Shown: in pieces, positions 25,281-37,545 of the stretch | Numbering within the stretch: the stretch's first letter is position 1 | Layout: every line of letters begins with the position of its first letter | Origin: Delphinapterus leucas | Lineage: Eukaryota > Chordata > Mammalia > Artiodactyla > Monodontidae | DNA length: 64,000 nucleotides | Assembly (NCBI RefSeq): GCF_002288925.2 | Contig: NW_022098008.1 | Coordinates: 6,347,972 to 6,411,971 of the forward strand | Direction of reading: 5' to 3' | Notes under the pieces: generated by a model | The model's input: only the letters and a program-made list of their open reading frames with translations | What the model was told of the DNA's origin: nothing | Databases searched by the model: none | Translations under genes and position numbers: made by a program

Positions 25281-26924
25281 CCCTGTCTCCTTCCCTAATG
25301 CCTCTGTGAGGGAAAGTTCTGCCCATCGTCAAACACGCGGATCCTGGAAGAGGATTATTTCTGGAGGATTCCAGACCCAAACTGGGCGTGACAGAGCACA
25401 GTCAACGCTGGGACAAGAAGGGTTCCTGGACCCCGGCCAGCTTTCCTTACCCACTGGGCCCTACTTGGCCATTGAGAGCAAAGCGATTGTCCCGGGCCTG
25501 GCACTTCTTAGTTGTGGGACCTCGGGCTCCATCCTCACAGAGGCTATAACTAATTTCAAAAGCGATAATTCATGCTAAACTTTTAGAGCAGTGCCTGGCA
25601 TTCAGGAAACACTCAATTTTAGTCATCTTTGAAGCAAATATCCCAAACTTATGCAAAACTTGAGAACACCGCCTCCTGGAACTTATCAATATCTGTCACG
25701 GGAGGCGCCTTCCCACAGCTTTTCAGGGCCTGACTAGCGTGGACAGCAAAACGCACATAATCGCTTTGCGCTGTACCCTCATCTGATGGCATCACCTCCT
25801 TCGCTCCTTCTCTGTGGTGTGGGCTGAGCACTCACAGCTTCTGAATGCAGAGGCTGGACCAGGGTTATTTTTAGAGCCTGCGGTAGACAGGAGTGTGGCT
25901 TTCAGTCCCACAGTAATGGTTAATGGTTTTCTGGAACATTCCTTGGAAACATGACCTATGACCTTGGCCAGGACCCATGTTCACAAAGAGCCTTTTGATT
26001 CTCCTACCTGCCGCATGCACATACAGAGGAAACTCGTTTTCCTTCAGAAATACAGAGTAAAGAATGATTTAATCACAATAATTCCGAAAAGATCTTTTAT
26101 TTCTATTTAAAACTGTTCACTGCACCTGTGTCCCGGGCCTGTGGGCAGAGAGCTGCTGTGTCCACCTTTGCGAGCCCTCTTCTTCCTCCCCCAGGGCACT
26201 GGTTTTACTCAAAACATCCTCAAGCTTCTCCACCAGCTGCTGACTGTCCTGACCAGGTCCAGGCCCTCAGGCCATTCAGACCCTGGTACAGAGCTCTGTG
26301 GCCCAGACAGAGCCCGCTGGTTTACAAAACCTACTCTCCAGATGGCTGTGTTTTGGCAGGAACATGTCAGAAAGGTCCCTTGAACAGATGTCCCAGCCAG
26401 CTTTGGTCACTTGTTGAAAAGACTGCATTTTGTCGACCCTTTGCCGAGTCCCCGGTGGTCAGGGTTATGTGTGATTCTGAGCCACGCAGCCTCACTGCGG
26501 GAGAGCTGAGGCTTGATCAAAACAAGACACAGATGTCAATGCGGGTACAGGGGAATTTGCCAGGCACACAAACGCTCCCCCCCTCTCAGCTAACCTCCCA
26601 ACACCCAGGCAGCTCCCTCAACGCATTCCTTACAGAGTCAGGCTAGAAAGCCACAGGTTTTCAGAGATGCTTTTGTGCTTTCTAATGATCTGACTCGCCT
26701 GAATAAATTAGGTGTTAGCTGACAACTGGGGACTGAGGGGGGATGTGAAAGGTGGGAGGATCACTATGGCCTCCTCACTATGGCCTGAGTCAGCAGGGGA
26801 ACGTGCTGGTCCCGGAGTTTGGAGCCCCAAGCTAGTGGCAAGTTCTGGCAACTTCCTAGGGCACACCAAGCAGACGTCTCCACTCCTGGGTGCAAGCAGC
26901 ACCAATCACACTTTGTTTTCCTGT

Positions 26925-27040
26925 CCTTGTATTTGCGCTCTCTCTCCAACTAGACTCGAAGCTCCTTAGAGCAGGGCTTGCGTTGTCCGTCTCTGTGACC
27001 CCATTACCTGCTATGAAGCCTGGCACCTGGCAGGCCCTCA
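26925..27040 (+). repeat. L2-like 3' end fossil
   Basis: The order 'ctagactcgaagctccttag', 'agcagggcttgcgttgtccg', 'atgaagcctggcacctggca' matches the typical L2 3' tail. It is diverged. Confidence 0.5.
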
Positions 27041-28864
27041 TGGGGGGCTGTGCGTGCCTGTGTGTCTATGTAACAGCACGCTAAAGTGAATGTCAGCCCA
27101 TGAGCCCAAGAGACAGTAGGTGTCATATTCCAAAGGGGGTGCTAAAGAGTGTGCAGAATTTACAAATGCAAGAGCTACACAACTCTCGATCCTTTACTCT
27201 CAGGGACACGAGGGCTGGGAGAGCAGAGGTTGGAAGAGGGATTTGGGACAGAATATAGTGAGAAGCGAGCCCCCTCCTAAAGGGACATGGGGAATCCTCC
27301 CTTTACCTCTTGCCTCATAAATAGACCATAACCACTCAGTTTGGGATGTGTACCTACGACTTGGGCCCCTACGTGGTCCTGGGGCAGCAACTCCATCTGG
27401 GGGACACAGATGACATGTAGTTTCCTGAATGCAGAGGGCAGGGGCTTATTGGAGTGTCTGGCTCAAGAGAGTTGGGGGCTGCAGGTGGGGATGTAATGGG
27501 ACTATGAGGGTTTGGGAGGGCAAAGCCTGCTGAATGTTTCCAGGGACCAAGCCAGAGAAAAACAGTTGGCATGGGGTCATTTTAGATCCTGTTTTGAAAA
27601 GCTGCTTGGAGTGGGGAATGGGCCCCAGGAGAGAAGCTAGAAGACTAACCAGAAAGCCCGGGGCAGAGAGAGTAGTCACAAGTAGGAGCGGAGTGCGTGG
27701 TCCAGATCAAGAGAACCTTGGCAGGATGTCCCATGTTGGGGGGAAGTGACGGAGAGTCTTCAGATAACCCATGAAAATGTCCACCAGGTTTAAGTTCCCT
27801 GGGAGCATGATGTAGTTAATGGAACGCGTCCCTCCTCCAACAGACCCTTCTTTCTTCCCCTGTTCTCCACCCCTGGGTGCTTTGGAAAACCTGGCTAGGC
27901 AGCTGGGGAGGGTCAGACCAGAAGCATGAGGAGGAGAGAGAGAGTAGAAGCCAACCGTGCCCCCTTCCCACCCTGCAGACACTCCTCCATCACCCAGCAG
28001 GCCCACACTGGGGAAGGAGAAAAGCCACACATTCCACTGGGGTCTGAGTTCTGACTTGTCGTTAGATTGGACACTTAAATTATTGATGAGAGGACTCCTG
28101 TTACCTGAGAATGACAAGAAGAGTCATGGGGTTGTCCCAAGTTTTCATCCAGAGTTGGGAAAGAACTGAAGTCCCGCTCAATAAACTGCAAAGGACAGTG
28201 TGCACAGAAATGCAGCTGCTTTGTGATGATTCTGCCATAACTTGAGCTTGTTTTGCAGAATGGCTACATGTGAGTGAATGTTGAAATGGCATCTAAGCTT
28301 CCACTTCTAAAGCTCAGCGAGATTCTTGTTGGCAGCTATGTTCTGGACAAGGGTCACCCGTGCTAGACCCTGAATTCCAAAATCTCCTCCAAGGCTTCCT
28401 ACCTGCCCTACCCTCACCCCAGATCCTCTGGAAGTATAAGATAAGCTCGGGTCATCAGCCAATCAGCTTGTGGTTCTCTCTGGCCCCAAGCGCAACCCAA
28501 AGACCTGAGGGAACCTCTCATGAGTTTAGGGTATGGCTCTAAGCCCTGCACGTTTCATTAGCTCTAGTGAATTTGTAAAGCTTCCCATTTGTCAAGTTTC
28601 CCTGATTCTCAAGCGTAGCCCTGTGGAAGCCCTGAGCCAGGAACTAGGGGGTCAGAAATCCCCACTCACCCTTGGTGTTTCCTCAAAGCTCCAAGTGACC
28701 CATTTGTCAAAGAGGGTGGGTGAGCATTTTGCAGTCCAAGGCCCCAGTAGCACTCCTGGCCTGTGGAGTGCCAGACCAGGACTCCAGAGATTAGTCCTGG
28801 TTCCTAAGTCAGTGGGAGCCTTGGTGTGTCACCAAACTCCCCTGACTTAACAATTCCTCATTTG

Positions 28865-29040
28865 TCCCATGATTCTTAATCAAGGCTGCACAGCAGGAAA
28901 ACTCATAGAGTTTTACAAAAAGATGCACATGCTTGGAGCCCACTCCAGGGGCAAGGTTCAGTTGGTCATTGGGCGGCCCAGGTGTCACCTTCTTGAAAGT
29001 CCCATTGGTGACTCTCCCAGGCATTCCTATTTGAAGACCA
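28865..29040 (+). repeat. MER5-like hAT DNA transposon fossil
   Basis: The text 'tgattcttaatcaaggctgc', 'aactcatagagttttacaaa', 'ggtgactctcccaggcattc' resembles MER5-type non-autonomous hAT copies. Family assignment and limits are uncertain. Confidence 0.4.
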
Positions 29041-29359
29041 TGGAATTAAATGACCCATCAGACCTCTTCCAGCTTCAACAGCCTAGGTGTTCTGGGGCAA
29101 GAGTTCAGAGGACAATTTTGAGTGTCAACCTGAAGATGTTTTATTAGACTCCAAACCAGTGTGGTTAAAATCAGCCCTCATATCCAAACTTTCAGTCAGT
29201 TCAGTCTTGCATTTCCTTATCTCCCATCCCCAGATACCCTTAAAGACCCTAGGGGAAAGGAGAAAGGCAAAGTGACGTGACCTACAAGTGATACGAGACC
29301 CCATGCTGCCCCAAGTCCAGGCAGCACACTCTCTGGTCATCCAGGAAATGCAGGGTAAA

Positions 29360-29588
29360 GTATAAAGTGTAGCATTTATAAGAGTGACCTCTGCATCAGA
29401 CTTGGTAACTGTGACCTTGGGAAAGTAATGTAACTGATCTGTGCCTCAGTTTCCTCATCTGTAGATTGAGAATAAAAATACCAGCTTCCTAGGATTGTAG
29501 TCAGGGGCAAGTTAATGCTGGTGGAGAGTTCAGAGGGGTGGGCATCCTGGCACGCAGTGGGCACTCAGTCAGTGCTGGTGATTATTGT
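29360..29588 (+). repeat. MIR SINE fossil
   Basis: 'gtgaccttgggaaagtaatg' followed by 'gtgcctcagtttcctcatct' and 'gtagattgagaataaaaata' is the MIR core in forward orientation. Confidence 0.8.
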
Positions 29589-31277
29589 GTGTATTCTTGT
29601 CATCATCATCATTCCCCAGGTGGTCACGCTGGCGGATGTCAGCAGACAGTGGAGAAATGCAGGGTACAGAAGATATATCCTTGCCTTGCTAGATGTACCC
29701 CTTTTCCTTAAGAGTAGAGAAGTCAGTGGAGTTTATACTACTTTTATGAAACTGCCCTTTTTAACTAGAAGAGGCTTCTAGGGGCTTTTCTCTCCCCTGT
29801 TACCCCGACACCCTGGCTGGGTCAGCATTACTGGAACCTAAGCTTGGCAATCATACATTCCACAGGTCATCTTCTGAGGATATGAGTGTTCACAAAAACA
29901 ACTTTTCAGAGAGGGGAAGTACAGGTCTGCGCAAAGAACCAAGTCAACCATATTGGGAGCAGAATGCAAAAGAAAAACCTTGATTCTATTGTTCATGTAT
30001 TTTATAGAGATTGTAAGGCAGTAGCAGAAGGCACTACCAGGTGGTTGGCCCTAAGAACAGGAAGATGACACAAGTCTGTCTTTCCCAGGAAGTGGTTGTG
30101 ACCTGCCGTGGGTTGCCATTGCCCCGATGTGTGTGTCATGAGACGTCAGCGGAGGAAGAATGGTTTTTCTGAGAGGCCACCAAACCTTGGAGTTATGGTG
30201 CTGTTGAAGTGTTCACTCCCTGCTAAGGGATTCATCTGAGTGCCGCAGAGAGCAGAGCACACTGGTAACATCCATGTAGGGTAGATTCTCTCCATCTGCC
30301 AGGCACACAGGAAACATCAGCCACTAGCTTTCTTTCCTCCACTCAGAGGTCGCCATCCTGTGTGACAGAACTCTCCTCACATTTTCTGGTGGAGGGAGTG
30401 TTTCCCATGATGCAGCATGCCCACATTGGCGCCTGGCCATTCTGCCCGGGACAGGCCATCCAAGGGCCCTGATGCACCAGCACCAGTGAGAGAGCAGATC
30501 TTCCCGCCCAGGACCAGCCCCCATGCCCACATAATAACGCTTCCTTTAAGAAATCTCCACTGAACTTGAAGGTTTCACTATATGCTGGGGAAAATTATGT
30601 GTGGAAACACCTTGAAATTGTATTTACAAGACATTGTAATTTTCCTCACTGAAAGTTTAGACTTTTAGTTTAGACTCTAGTCTATTTAAAAACAAAAGGA
30701 AATCCCGAACAAATATTTCTGGTGTCTAATACAATAGAATAAGTAGCCTGAGGAATTTCGCTAGTTCTCTCTGGTGTAATTCAGAAGTAACATGATGAGT
30801 TTCATCTGCTCCTTTCAGGACAGTCTGAAGAGGAAAATTCATGAAGCCTCCAATCCAAAGAATGTAGCCATAATGAGTCACTTTAGGACAATATAGTAGC
30901 TTGGGAAATCGTTTTGTTTCCCTTTAGTTGTTAAAAGAATGTTGTTGTTGTTTTTTCCTAAGTGAGAAGTCTATGGTCTCTTGTCATTGTCTACGATAGA
31001 GATGGCAGAGAGGGGTAACCGGAAGGGCACCTCATACTAACTGGTAGTGACAGTGGGAGTGTGGTGTTGATGATTCTGAGCCTGCATCCAGCTCACTAGA
31101 AGCCTTCACCTGTGATCAATGGCCAGTGCCTAAAATGGGCCTGGGACCAGGGTGGAGCAGGTGGAGTGGACCCTAGGTGATTTCTTTACCAGTCTTAACG
31201 TAAAGAAACACTTCCATTAGGAGCATGTTTGCTTAAAAGGTTTCCTAGTGCTCAGCTCTTCCTTTTCTCCTGGGCAG

Positions 31278-31424
31278 GATTTATACCACCAGTCCTATGA
31301 CTGTGTCTGCGTCATGTTTGCCTCCATTCCGGATTTCAAAGAATTCTATACAGAATCGGATGTGAACAAGGAGGGCTTGGAATGCCTTCGGCTCCTAAAC
31401 GAGATCATTGCCGACTTTGACGAT
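31278..31424 (+). CDS. ADCY2: adenylyl cyclase type 2, C2 domain exon
   Basis: An in-phase exon of 147 bases (49 codons), reading [20 protein letters not shown], then [20 protein letters not shown] and NEIIADFDD. It forms the first beta strand and the first helices of the C2 cyclase fold. C2 does not carry the two metal-binding aspartates of the C1 half, and here the strand reads '[11 protein letters not shown]', as expected for a C2 half. The acceptor is TTCTCCTGGGCAG|GAT and the donor GAT|GTACGT. Approximate residues are 877-925. Part of the groove that receives Gs-alpha is formed by this region in the known C1-C2 structures. Confidence 0.97.
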
Positions 31425-33142
31425 GTACGTACTTACCCTTGATGTGCAGGGCTGACCCCAGTCCCATCCTTTGGCGTTCCTCTGGACTGGCACATTTGAA
31501 GTTAGTCCAACATCATGGCATATCTTAAAACTTGTCCTTTGACAAAATTTCTGGTCATTGGCATTAAGCTTTTTTGCTCTATTTAGGTCACTGACTAATT
31601 TTGGTGAGGCAAACACATATTATTTTTAAAGCTAATATGATTTCTATAAACAACTACCAAAATCTGTTCCATAAAATATCTCTCCAGCATGCCCATGAAT
31701 TTTCTTGAAAGGCTTGAACTCCAAGGAAAATACTTGCCCATCTCTTTATACATAAAAAAGATAGTAGATTATTTGCATGTGTGTCTGTGCAAACTCCAAG
31801 GTCTATGTCAGATATCAATTTGAAGTGTACATGGATGGCATGCTTTATTATTGAAAAAGCAATATGAATGTGGTAGAATATATTTTAGAAGGGACAAAGT
31901 GTACATCTTAGGTATTGGAATAGGTGTCAATTTTCAATTTTCTGCCTACAAAGGAAACAATGCACTTTGTTTTCTAGTAAGAACAAACAGACCTCTGGTT
32001 TGAAAGATATTGTTGTTATACCATTTTTAACAATATTTTGCAAATATAGGAAAATTGACATTAGTGAACGTAGGTTCATCATGATTGATGGAATTTTGAA
32101 ACACAGTGATGAAATTATATAATATGATGGTTTCAGGCCAACCTTCTAAATGTCTTGTGGGACCTGTGCATTTCTCTGCTACCACCACTGTCACCATGCG
32201 GTTGAATCAAGACTCATGGTGAAGTAATGACAAGTAGAGATTTTCACTGTTGTGCAGGGTTCACAGTGAAAAATGTTGGCACATTTCCTCCAGCTGCCCC
32301 TGGGTAAAATAAATGCTCTCTAGCAGTAGTGACCATTCTTTCAGGTTGGATTGCTCATGGAGATGTGATCATGGGATTTGCTCACTTATCTTAGATTCTC
32401 TGACATGTGATCTTGAGCGAATCTCCTCTGAAAGCAGGAGTACCAAGGAAGGGTCTAGAAGATGTTCCCAGTCTTCTGTTCGTACCTTTGTCCTGCTGAA
32501 CAGATACGGAACCTTCTGGAGTTTCCTTCATTTGCTCTCTCCATCCAGTCTTTCCCTTTCCTACAGCTTCTTATTTTTACCTTTCCTCCATCCCACCCCA
32601 AGGTCTAATGTAGTAGATGAGGAGAACCCCAGTAGGAAACTGATTACTGGTGCCAGAAACTGGGGCAAAAAATATTACGGTCAGGGCTGATGAGAGGGGC
32701 CATTTATTCCCTCCACTCCAGGTTTTCAGAGGGCAAAAGTCAATCCTCAGCACTACAGTTGGTCATAATTCACCCTCACCATGCAGGGAAGACCTCACTC
32801 TCTGAATCATGATTTTATATTTAGACCTTTCAAACACAGAGTGGGGAAGTTTATTTGAGGCCATTATCACTCGCATCATAATTTATCCTGTTTCCTTCAC
32901 TAGCAAATTCTAAAAGGTAATTCATGTTAACTGGAAGTAAATTGTTATACTGCATATCTTCCCAAGTACGTGCCCTTTGTGAGATGCGTGAATGTTCTTT
33001 CCCCACGGTGCCCAAGGCCGAAGGGTGAATAATCAGTATCATGTTCCTGTGGCTGAACTAGGATTTGAGAATGTCTCTAGAAGATGCTTGGCTTGGGGTC
33101 AGCCGCCGACTGAGTAACTGTGTGATTGTCATTGCCCCCCAG
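31425..33142 (+). other. ADCY2: ADCY2 intron
   Basis: An intron of 1718 bases from GTACGT to CATTGCCCCCCAG. I recognise no interspersed repeat in it; it is AT-rich in the first kilobase. The open frame at 32313-32690 has no family resemblance and no splice context. Confidence 0.8.
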
Positions 33143-33250
33143 CTGCTGTCCAAGCCAAAGTTCAGTGGAGTTGAAAAGATCAAGACCATCGGCAGCACGT
33201 ACATGGCGGCGACGGGTCTGAGTGCCGTGCCCAGCCAGGAGCATGCCCAG
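33143..33250 (+). CDS. ADCY2: adenylyl cyclase type 2, C2 exon with the adenine-pocket lysine
   Basis: An in-phase exon of 108 bases (36 codons), reading LLSKPKFSGVEKIKTIGSTY and then MAATGLSAVPSQEHAQ. The lysine of 'KIKTIG' corresponds to Lys938 of rat type 2, which helps to select ATP, and the serine of 'IGSTY' to Ser942, at the forskolin site. The exon ends with the first part of the QEHA segment, the stretch known from peptide studies to contact G-beta-gamma. The acceptor is CCCCCCAG|CTG and the donor CAG|GTACAC. Approximate residues are 926-961. Residue positions are inferred by counting back from the stop codon and agree with rat numbering plus one. Confidence 0.97.
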
Positions 33251-33691
33251 GTACACACGTGTCAGCCACACCCAGCACACGTGAGCCTCAGCTCTGCCCA
33301 CAGGTCATCCTGGGACCAAAACAGTGACCCATACACTGAATTGCAGGCACAACCCAGACCTCAGTGATTAAGGTCTCATGAGAAAAGATGAGAATTCCGG
33401 AGGCTTCTGAGGGTCTGTTCACAAAACTTCTTTCTCTGGCAGACAAGGTAGAAAAAAAACAACCAGTCTGGTAGCTGCTTGATACCAGATAAATATACAA
33501 GAAAGTTGATTAGAGCTGTTTATTTAAAGGTGACTCATTATGGGAGGGCTCCTGGTCTTTTGATTTAAAACAACGTGGTCAAAAACATGCTGACCACCCA
33601 GAAATTTGGTTGAAAAGGTGATTTGGTCAAAATTGAGTATCTTCAATAAACTAGGGTTTTTGAGGGGGGTTTTCTGTTATGTTGTGTTTTG

Positions 33692-33694
<3 letters not shown>

Positions 33695-33730
<36 letters not shown>
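33695..33730 (+). repeat. (GT)n microsatellite
   Basis: About 18 GT units directly beside the target site of the SINE that follows. It explains the Cys/Val and Thr/His open frames here. Confidence 0.95.
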
Positions 33731-33737
<7 letters not shown>

Positions 33738-33742
33738 CTTTG

Positions 33743-33873
33743 TTTTTATTTTTGTTTCTCTTTTGGCCATGCCATGTGGCACGTGGGATCTTAGTTCCCC
33801 AACCAGGGATCGAACCTGTGCCCTCTGAATTGGGAGCGCAGAGTCTTAACCACTGGACCACCAGGGAAGTCCC
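33743..33873 (-). mobile_element. CHR-type SINE, short form
   Basis: On the minus strand it starts GGGACTTCCCTGGTGGTCCA and includes GGTTCGATCCCTGGTTGGGG, with an A-rich tail at about 33743-33765 on the + strand as T-rich text. The flanks TAGATATACTTTG (33730-33742) and TAGATATGGTTTG (33874-33886) are a target duplication with two differences. Confidence 0.93.
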
Positions 33874-34794
33874 TAGATATGGTTTGTTAACTTGTGGGTC
33901 AATAACAAGACCCCTTTCCCCTCGGGACAGTGGGCTCCCTGACGGGCACTGGCTTGTTTGATGCAGGGCAGAGGTGGTGGGTGCAGCACAGAGGGATGAA
34001 ACTTACCAGAGCACAGCTTGCTGGAGGTGGTTGGATTCCCCCAAGGAAAGGAAGAGCTCAGCCATTCCCCGACCCCCGTGTGTCTAGCTTCCCCCCAACC
34101 CCACCACCTCCCACAGGCAACCAAGAGAGGGACAGAGGGGCAGCAGCTTGCTCAGACAGAGTCCACCCCCCGGAGCATCAGGAGAGGGTCCTCTTCTCTC
34201 TTAACATTCGTGGGCAGAGACGAGAACATGAAACGTCGGACTCAGGATTAACCCTAGCATTTTTCTGAGTGAGTGGGGTAATATATGTCCCTTCTACTCA
34301 GGTGTTGCTTCCAGATTATTATTTTTTTCATGGGTATGAATTACTTTAGTAATAAGGAAAAGTAAAACAAACAAGCAATAAAAGAAGACTTAGAAGAATC
34401 GTAAGTTTTGAGCAGTACCGTTCCAAGCAATCTTGACGCCTGACACAAAAGGAAAAATGGACACCCCTGCTTACGTGGTGTTGCGTATCTTTCGGGGTTG
34501 GGTTTTTATTGCCAGAACATTCAAGTGTTGAAAAACTGTTGGAAAATTGGACAATAAAGGTATTAAAATGTACAACATTGTTTTAATTCTAAATATCTTA
34601 TTTTTACCCAAGACAGAACTAATTAGATTTTTACTGTCCTGGCTTTAATGGAAGAAAACTTAATCCTTTTCAGCATCTTTAATGTTCTGAAAAAAATTAA
34701 GCATTAAAAATAACATAAAATTATGTACACGGGGACAGACGTTTTTCCTGTTGCCTCGGGCTCCAAGACGCCCAGCACGGCACTGTCAGAAGCT

Positions 34795-35035
34795 GATTAG
34801 CGAGCTCAGCTGCCATAGTGAAGGCTGGGCAGCTTCAACAACAGAGAATTATTTTCTCACAGCTCTGGAGGCTGGAAGTCCCAGATCAAGGTCCTGCGGG
34901 ATGCGGTTCATGTGAGGGCTGTCTTCCTGGCTTGTTGCTGGCTGCCCTTTTGCTATGTCCTCACAAAGCAGAGAGAGAGAGAGATCTCGTGGGTATGGCT
35001 TCAAGATATGAATTTGAGGGGGATCTGTGCAGTCC
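34795..35035 (-). repeat. MLT1-type LTR fragment
   Basis: 'attattttctcacagctctg', 'gaggctggaagtcccagatc' and 'aaggtcctgcgggatgcggt' follow the reverse-strand MLT1 consensus. It is truncated at about 35035. Confidence 0.7.
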
Positions 35036-35383
35036 ACAGCCCCTATCTTTCTTTAAATTTCAGTGTTTTACTTCTTTCTGGATTTGTCTGCATTAATTTT
35101 GATTTTCTAAACATTGCACTAGGATATTATTTCTCATGATGGTTGAGTTTTTCAGTGCCCCCTTAAGTTTTGCAGCTGAGGTGAGTGCCTCACTCTTCTC
35201 ACCCTAATCCCAGCCCCAATTCTGAGGCATCTCAGCTGACCTCCTCTTGTGGCCCATTTAGGGCACTTGACAAAATCACACCTGCTCCAGAACTTAGCTA
35301 GCAACAGCCACTTACAGAACCCTTGGCAGGGATGCTCAAAGGCACATGACGACCCACTCAGCATTCAGCATCTGTGCTGGGCC

Positions 35384-35700
35384 CATCCTCCATCACCCCT
35401 CCTTCATCCCTCCATCATCCCTCCATCATCCCTCTTTCATCCCTCCTTCATCCCTCCATCACCCCTCCATCACTCCTCCATCATTCCTCCAATATCCCTT
35501 CTTCATCCCTCCATCAGCCCTCCATCACTCCTCTATCATTCCTCCATCATCCTTCCTTCAGCCCTCCATCATCCTTCCTTCAGCCCTCCATCATCCCTCC
35601 TTCATCCTTCCATCATCCCTCCATCATCCCTCCATTACCCCTCCATGATCCCTCCTCCATCCCACAATCACCTTCCATCATCCCTCCATCATCCCTACAG
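35384..35700 (+). repeat. 11-bp minisatellite (CATCCCTCCAT)n
   Basis: About 28-29 units of CATCCCTCCAT with scattered substitutions. The unit is 11 bp and has no stop codon in any forward phase. Because 11 is not a multiple of 3, each forward frame steps through all phases and stays open. That gives three overlapping Pro/Ser/His/Ile-rich frames (35249-35806, 35346-35648, 35374-35793), which are not genes. Confidence 0.96.
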
Positions 35701-36689
35701 GCAGGCTCCCTGGTCTCGACTCTGTCACCACCAGACCCTGGTCTCCTGGATCTTCAACAAATGTCTCCAGGCCTCTCCTCCCCCTTCCCATAGGCACAAT
35801 TTTTAGATGGCTTGTCCTTATCCACTGCCTTTATTTTTCACCTTCTCCTTCTGTGCTAACCCTCACCAATGCGGATGTCAGAAATTCCACTCCTAAAGAT
35901 CAGGAAGTACTTCCAAATTCCAAAATCCAAGTCGGATTTGCATTCCCCAAGCGATCATTCTCTGCGTCCTGTCTGTGGCCTCTGATAGAGCCAGCCATCA
36001 CCTTCGCCCAGAAGTCGTCTTCTCCCTCAGCTTCTGGTTTCTTCTCTTTAGTGAATCCTGCCTGAGGTCTTCCTCTGTGGACATTTCCATGTTCTTTCCC
36101 CAACCCCTCTCCTCCATCAGGGATCTCAGCTAAGACTTGCTCCACCAGCCTGTGTATCCGACCGCTGACAAAAACATCGTCCACCTTCCTGACCATTAGA
36201 CCAAGCTTGGAGCTCACGTTTCCAGCCTTCCACAGACACCCAGCTTGCTCACAGCACCCTCACCTTCCTCTTGTCCTCCCTACTCCCAGAACAGGGCCTC
36301 CACCATCTGCCTCCACGCCCCTGCTCTGACCCATCCCCTACCTCTCCCTACAGCTCCCTCATCAGCCCTCAGACGTGCACTGTGCATCTGTGCAGACAAG
36401 CACCAAGTACTACTCATACACCCTCCAGGAGGGGTGCACCCACCAGCTGCATCAGAGGCCCTGTGGTGGGTGCTACACATGGTCTCCAAACGCCCAAGTG
36501 AGGGGCTGGAAATCTCCATTTCCACAGGTGATTCTGATGCACAGGAAGACACCCTGTGTTCAGATCTCACCCATCAGCCATGCCAAGGCTCCCGCTTTCA
36601 TAGGAGCCTCTCCTGCACCCTGACCTGCTTTGGCCTCACCTGACCCTCTGTGTCTAGATCCTACTTCCTTTCCTCCCACGTGCTGCATA

Positions 36690-36850
36690 TCATTTCCTGC
36701 TTTTGTTTAGACGTGTGTTTCTTGTCCAGCATCCAAATTATAGCAGGGGCCATGTCTTATGTGGTGTTCCCCAAAGTCCCAGAAGGGAGCGCTGAACAGA
36801 GCAATTGCCCATGTCTGTTCAATGAGTGATTGAGCAGCGCGTGGCCACCC
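36690..36850 (+). repeat. L2-like fossil
   Basis: 'agcaggggccatgtcttatg' and 'gttcaatgagtgattgagca' match the usual L2 3' wording. Assignment is tentative. Confidence 0.4.
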
Positions 36851-37004
36851 TGCTTCCCAGACCAGCCTCTCGCTTCCTTCCCGCCATTTTACAATCCTGC
36901 TCCTCCCCGCGCAAACGCGCTCTTTTTTTTCTCCTACCATTTTCAAAAACTTAATAAATGCCTCCTGAGTCTTTACTTTTAACAAGCCTAGGAGGCACCC
37001 CAAC

Positions 37005-37145
37005 CCGAGCCCGTTTTACAGATGGAGAAACTGAGGCACAACAGTGCAGTAACTTGCCCAAGGTCATAGAACAAGCAGCCATAGAACAGGGCTATAGAGC
37101 AGGGCTGCAGACCCGGGCACTCTGGGTGCAGGGCTCACCTCCCTC
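37005..37145 (-). repeat. MIR SINE fossil
   Basis: 'ttttacagatggagaaactg' then 'aggcacaacagtgcagtaac' and 'ttgcccaaggtcatagaaca' is the MIR core in reverse orientation. Confidence 0.8.
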
Positions 37146-37374
37146 CGCCCACAGCTCTCGTGCTGCTTCACCCCCTCCTCTTCTTCCCCAGCCCCCCACC
37201 ATGTTGGCTTCTGCACCCACACATTTGTACGCACACCATTCACCCAAGCACTCCTTCCACAGGTGCCCCATCCTTCCTGCCCTCATCACTGGCAGCCACA
37301 AAATCTGCCTTCTCAGCTACCCTTGAGCTGCATCCTGATAGCCACCACTGTTAATACATGAGTATTTACCTTCA

Positions 37375-37545
37375 TGGTAGAGTGGAAGGAGCGTGGCTTT
37401 CACGTGAGACTGCTCATTCCTTACCATGGTAGCTAAGCTTTCTACACATTAGTGTCCTTTTGTATACAGTGGGGATCCCACTCATTTCCTGAGGCTGTGG
37501 GGAAGACATTAATATGCAAAATGCTCCACGGGCAGAGTGGGTAAT
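37375..37545 (+). repeat. MIR SINE fossil
   Basis: 'gtggaaggagcgtggctttc' and 'tacagtggggatcccactca' are the tRNA-related and core parts of MIR in forward orientation. It is diverged. Confidence 0.55.

Larger units (their letters stand above)
21510..31277 (+). other. ADCY2: ADCY2 intron
   Basis: An intron of 9768 bases from GTCAGA to TCCTGGGCAG. It holds the 19-bp minisatellite (21521-21700), an L2/MIR-like piece near 22405-22530, a CT-rich tract (25219-25280), an L2-like end (26925-27040), a hAT/MER5-like piece (28865-29040) and an MIR (29360-29588). The GC-rich parts give several long chance frames (23552-24028 minus, 26128-26646 plus) without any recognisable family or splice context. I see nothing in 29,590-31,270 beyond unique intronic sequence. 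Confidence 0.75.

Noticed and set aside
26128..26646. 172-codon open frame in a GC-rich ADCY2 intron
   Set aside because: No family resemblance, no splice context and no repeat origin seen; frames of this length are expected by chance in GC-rich intron.
35249..35806. 185-codon Pro/Ser/His-rich open frame and two overlapping frames
   Set aside because: They are produced by the 11-bp minisatellite, which has no stop in any forward phase; no splice or start context supports a gene.
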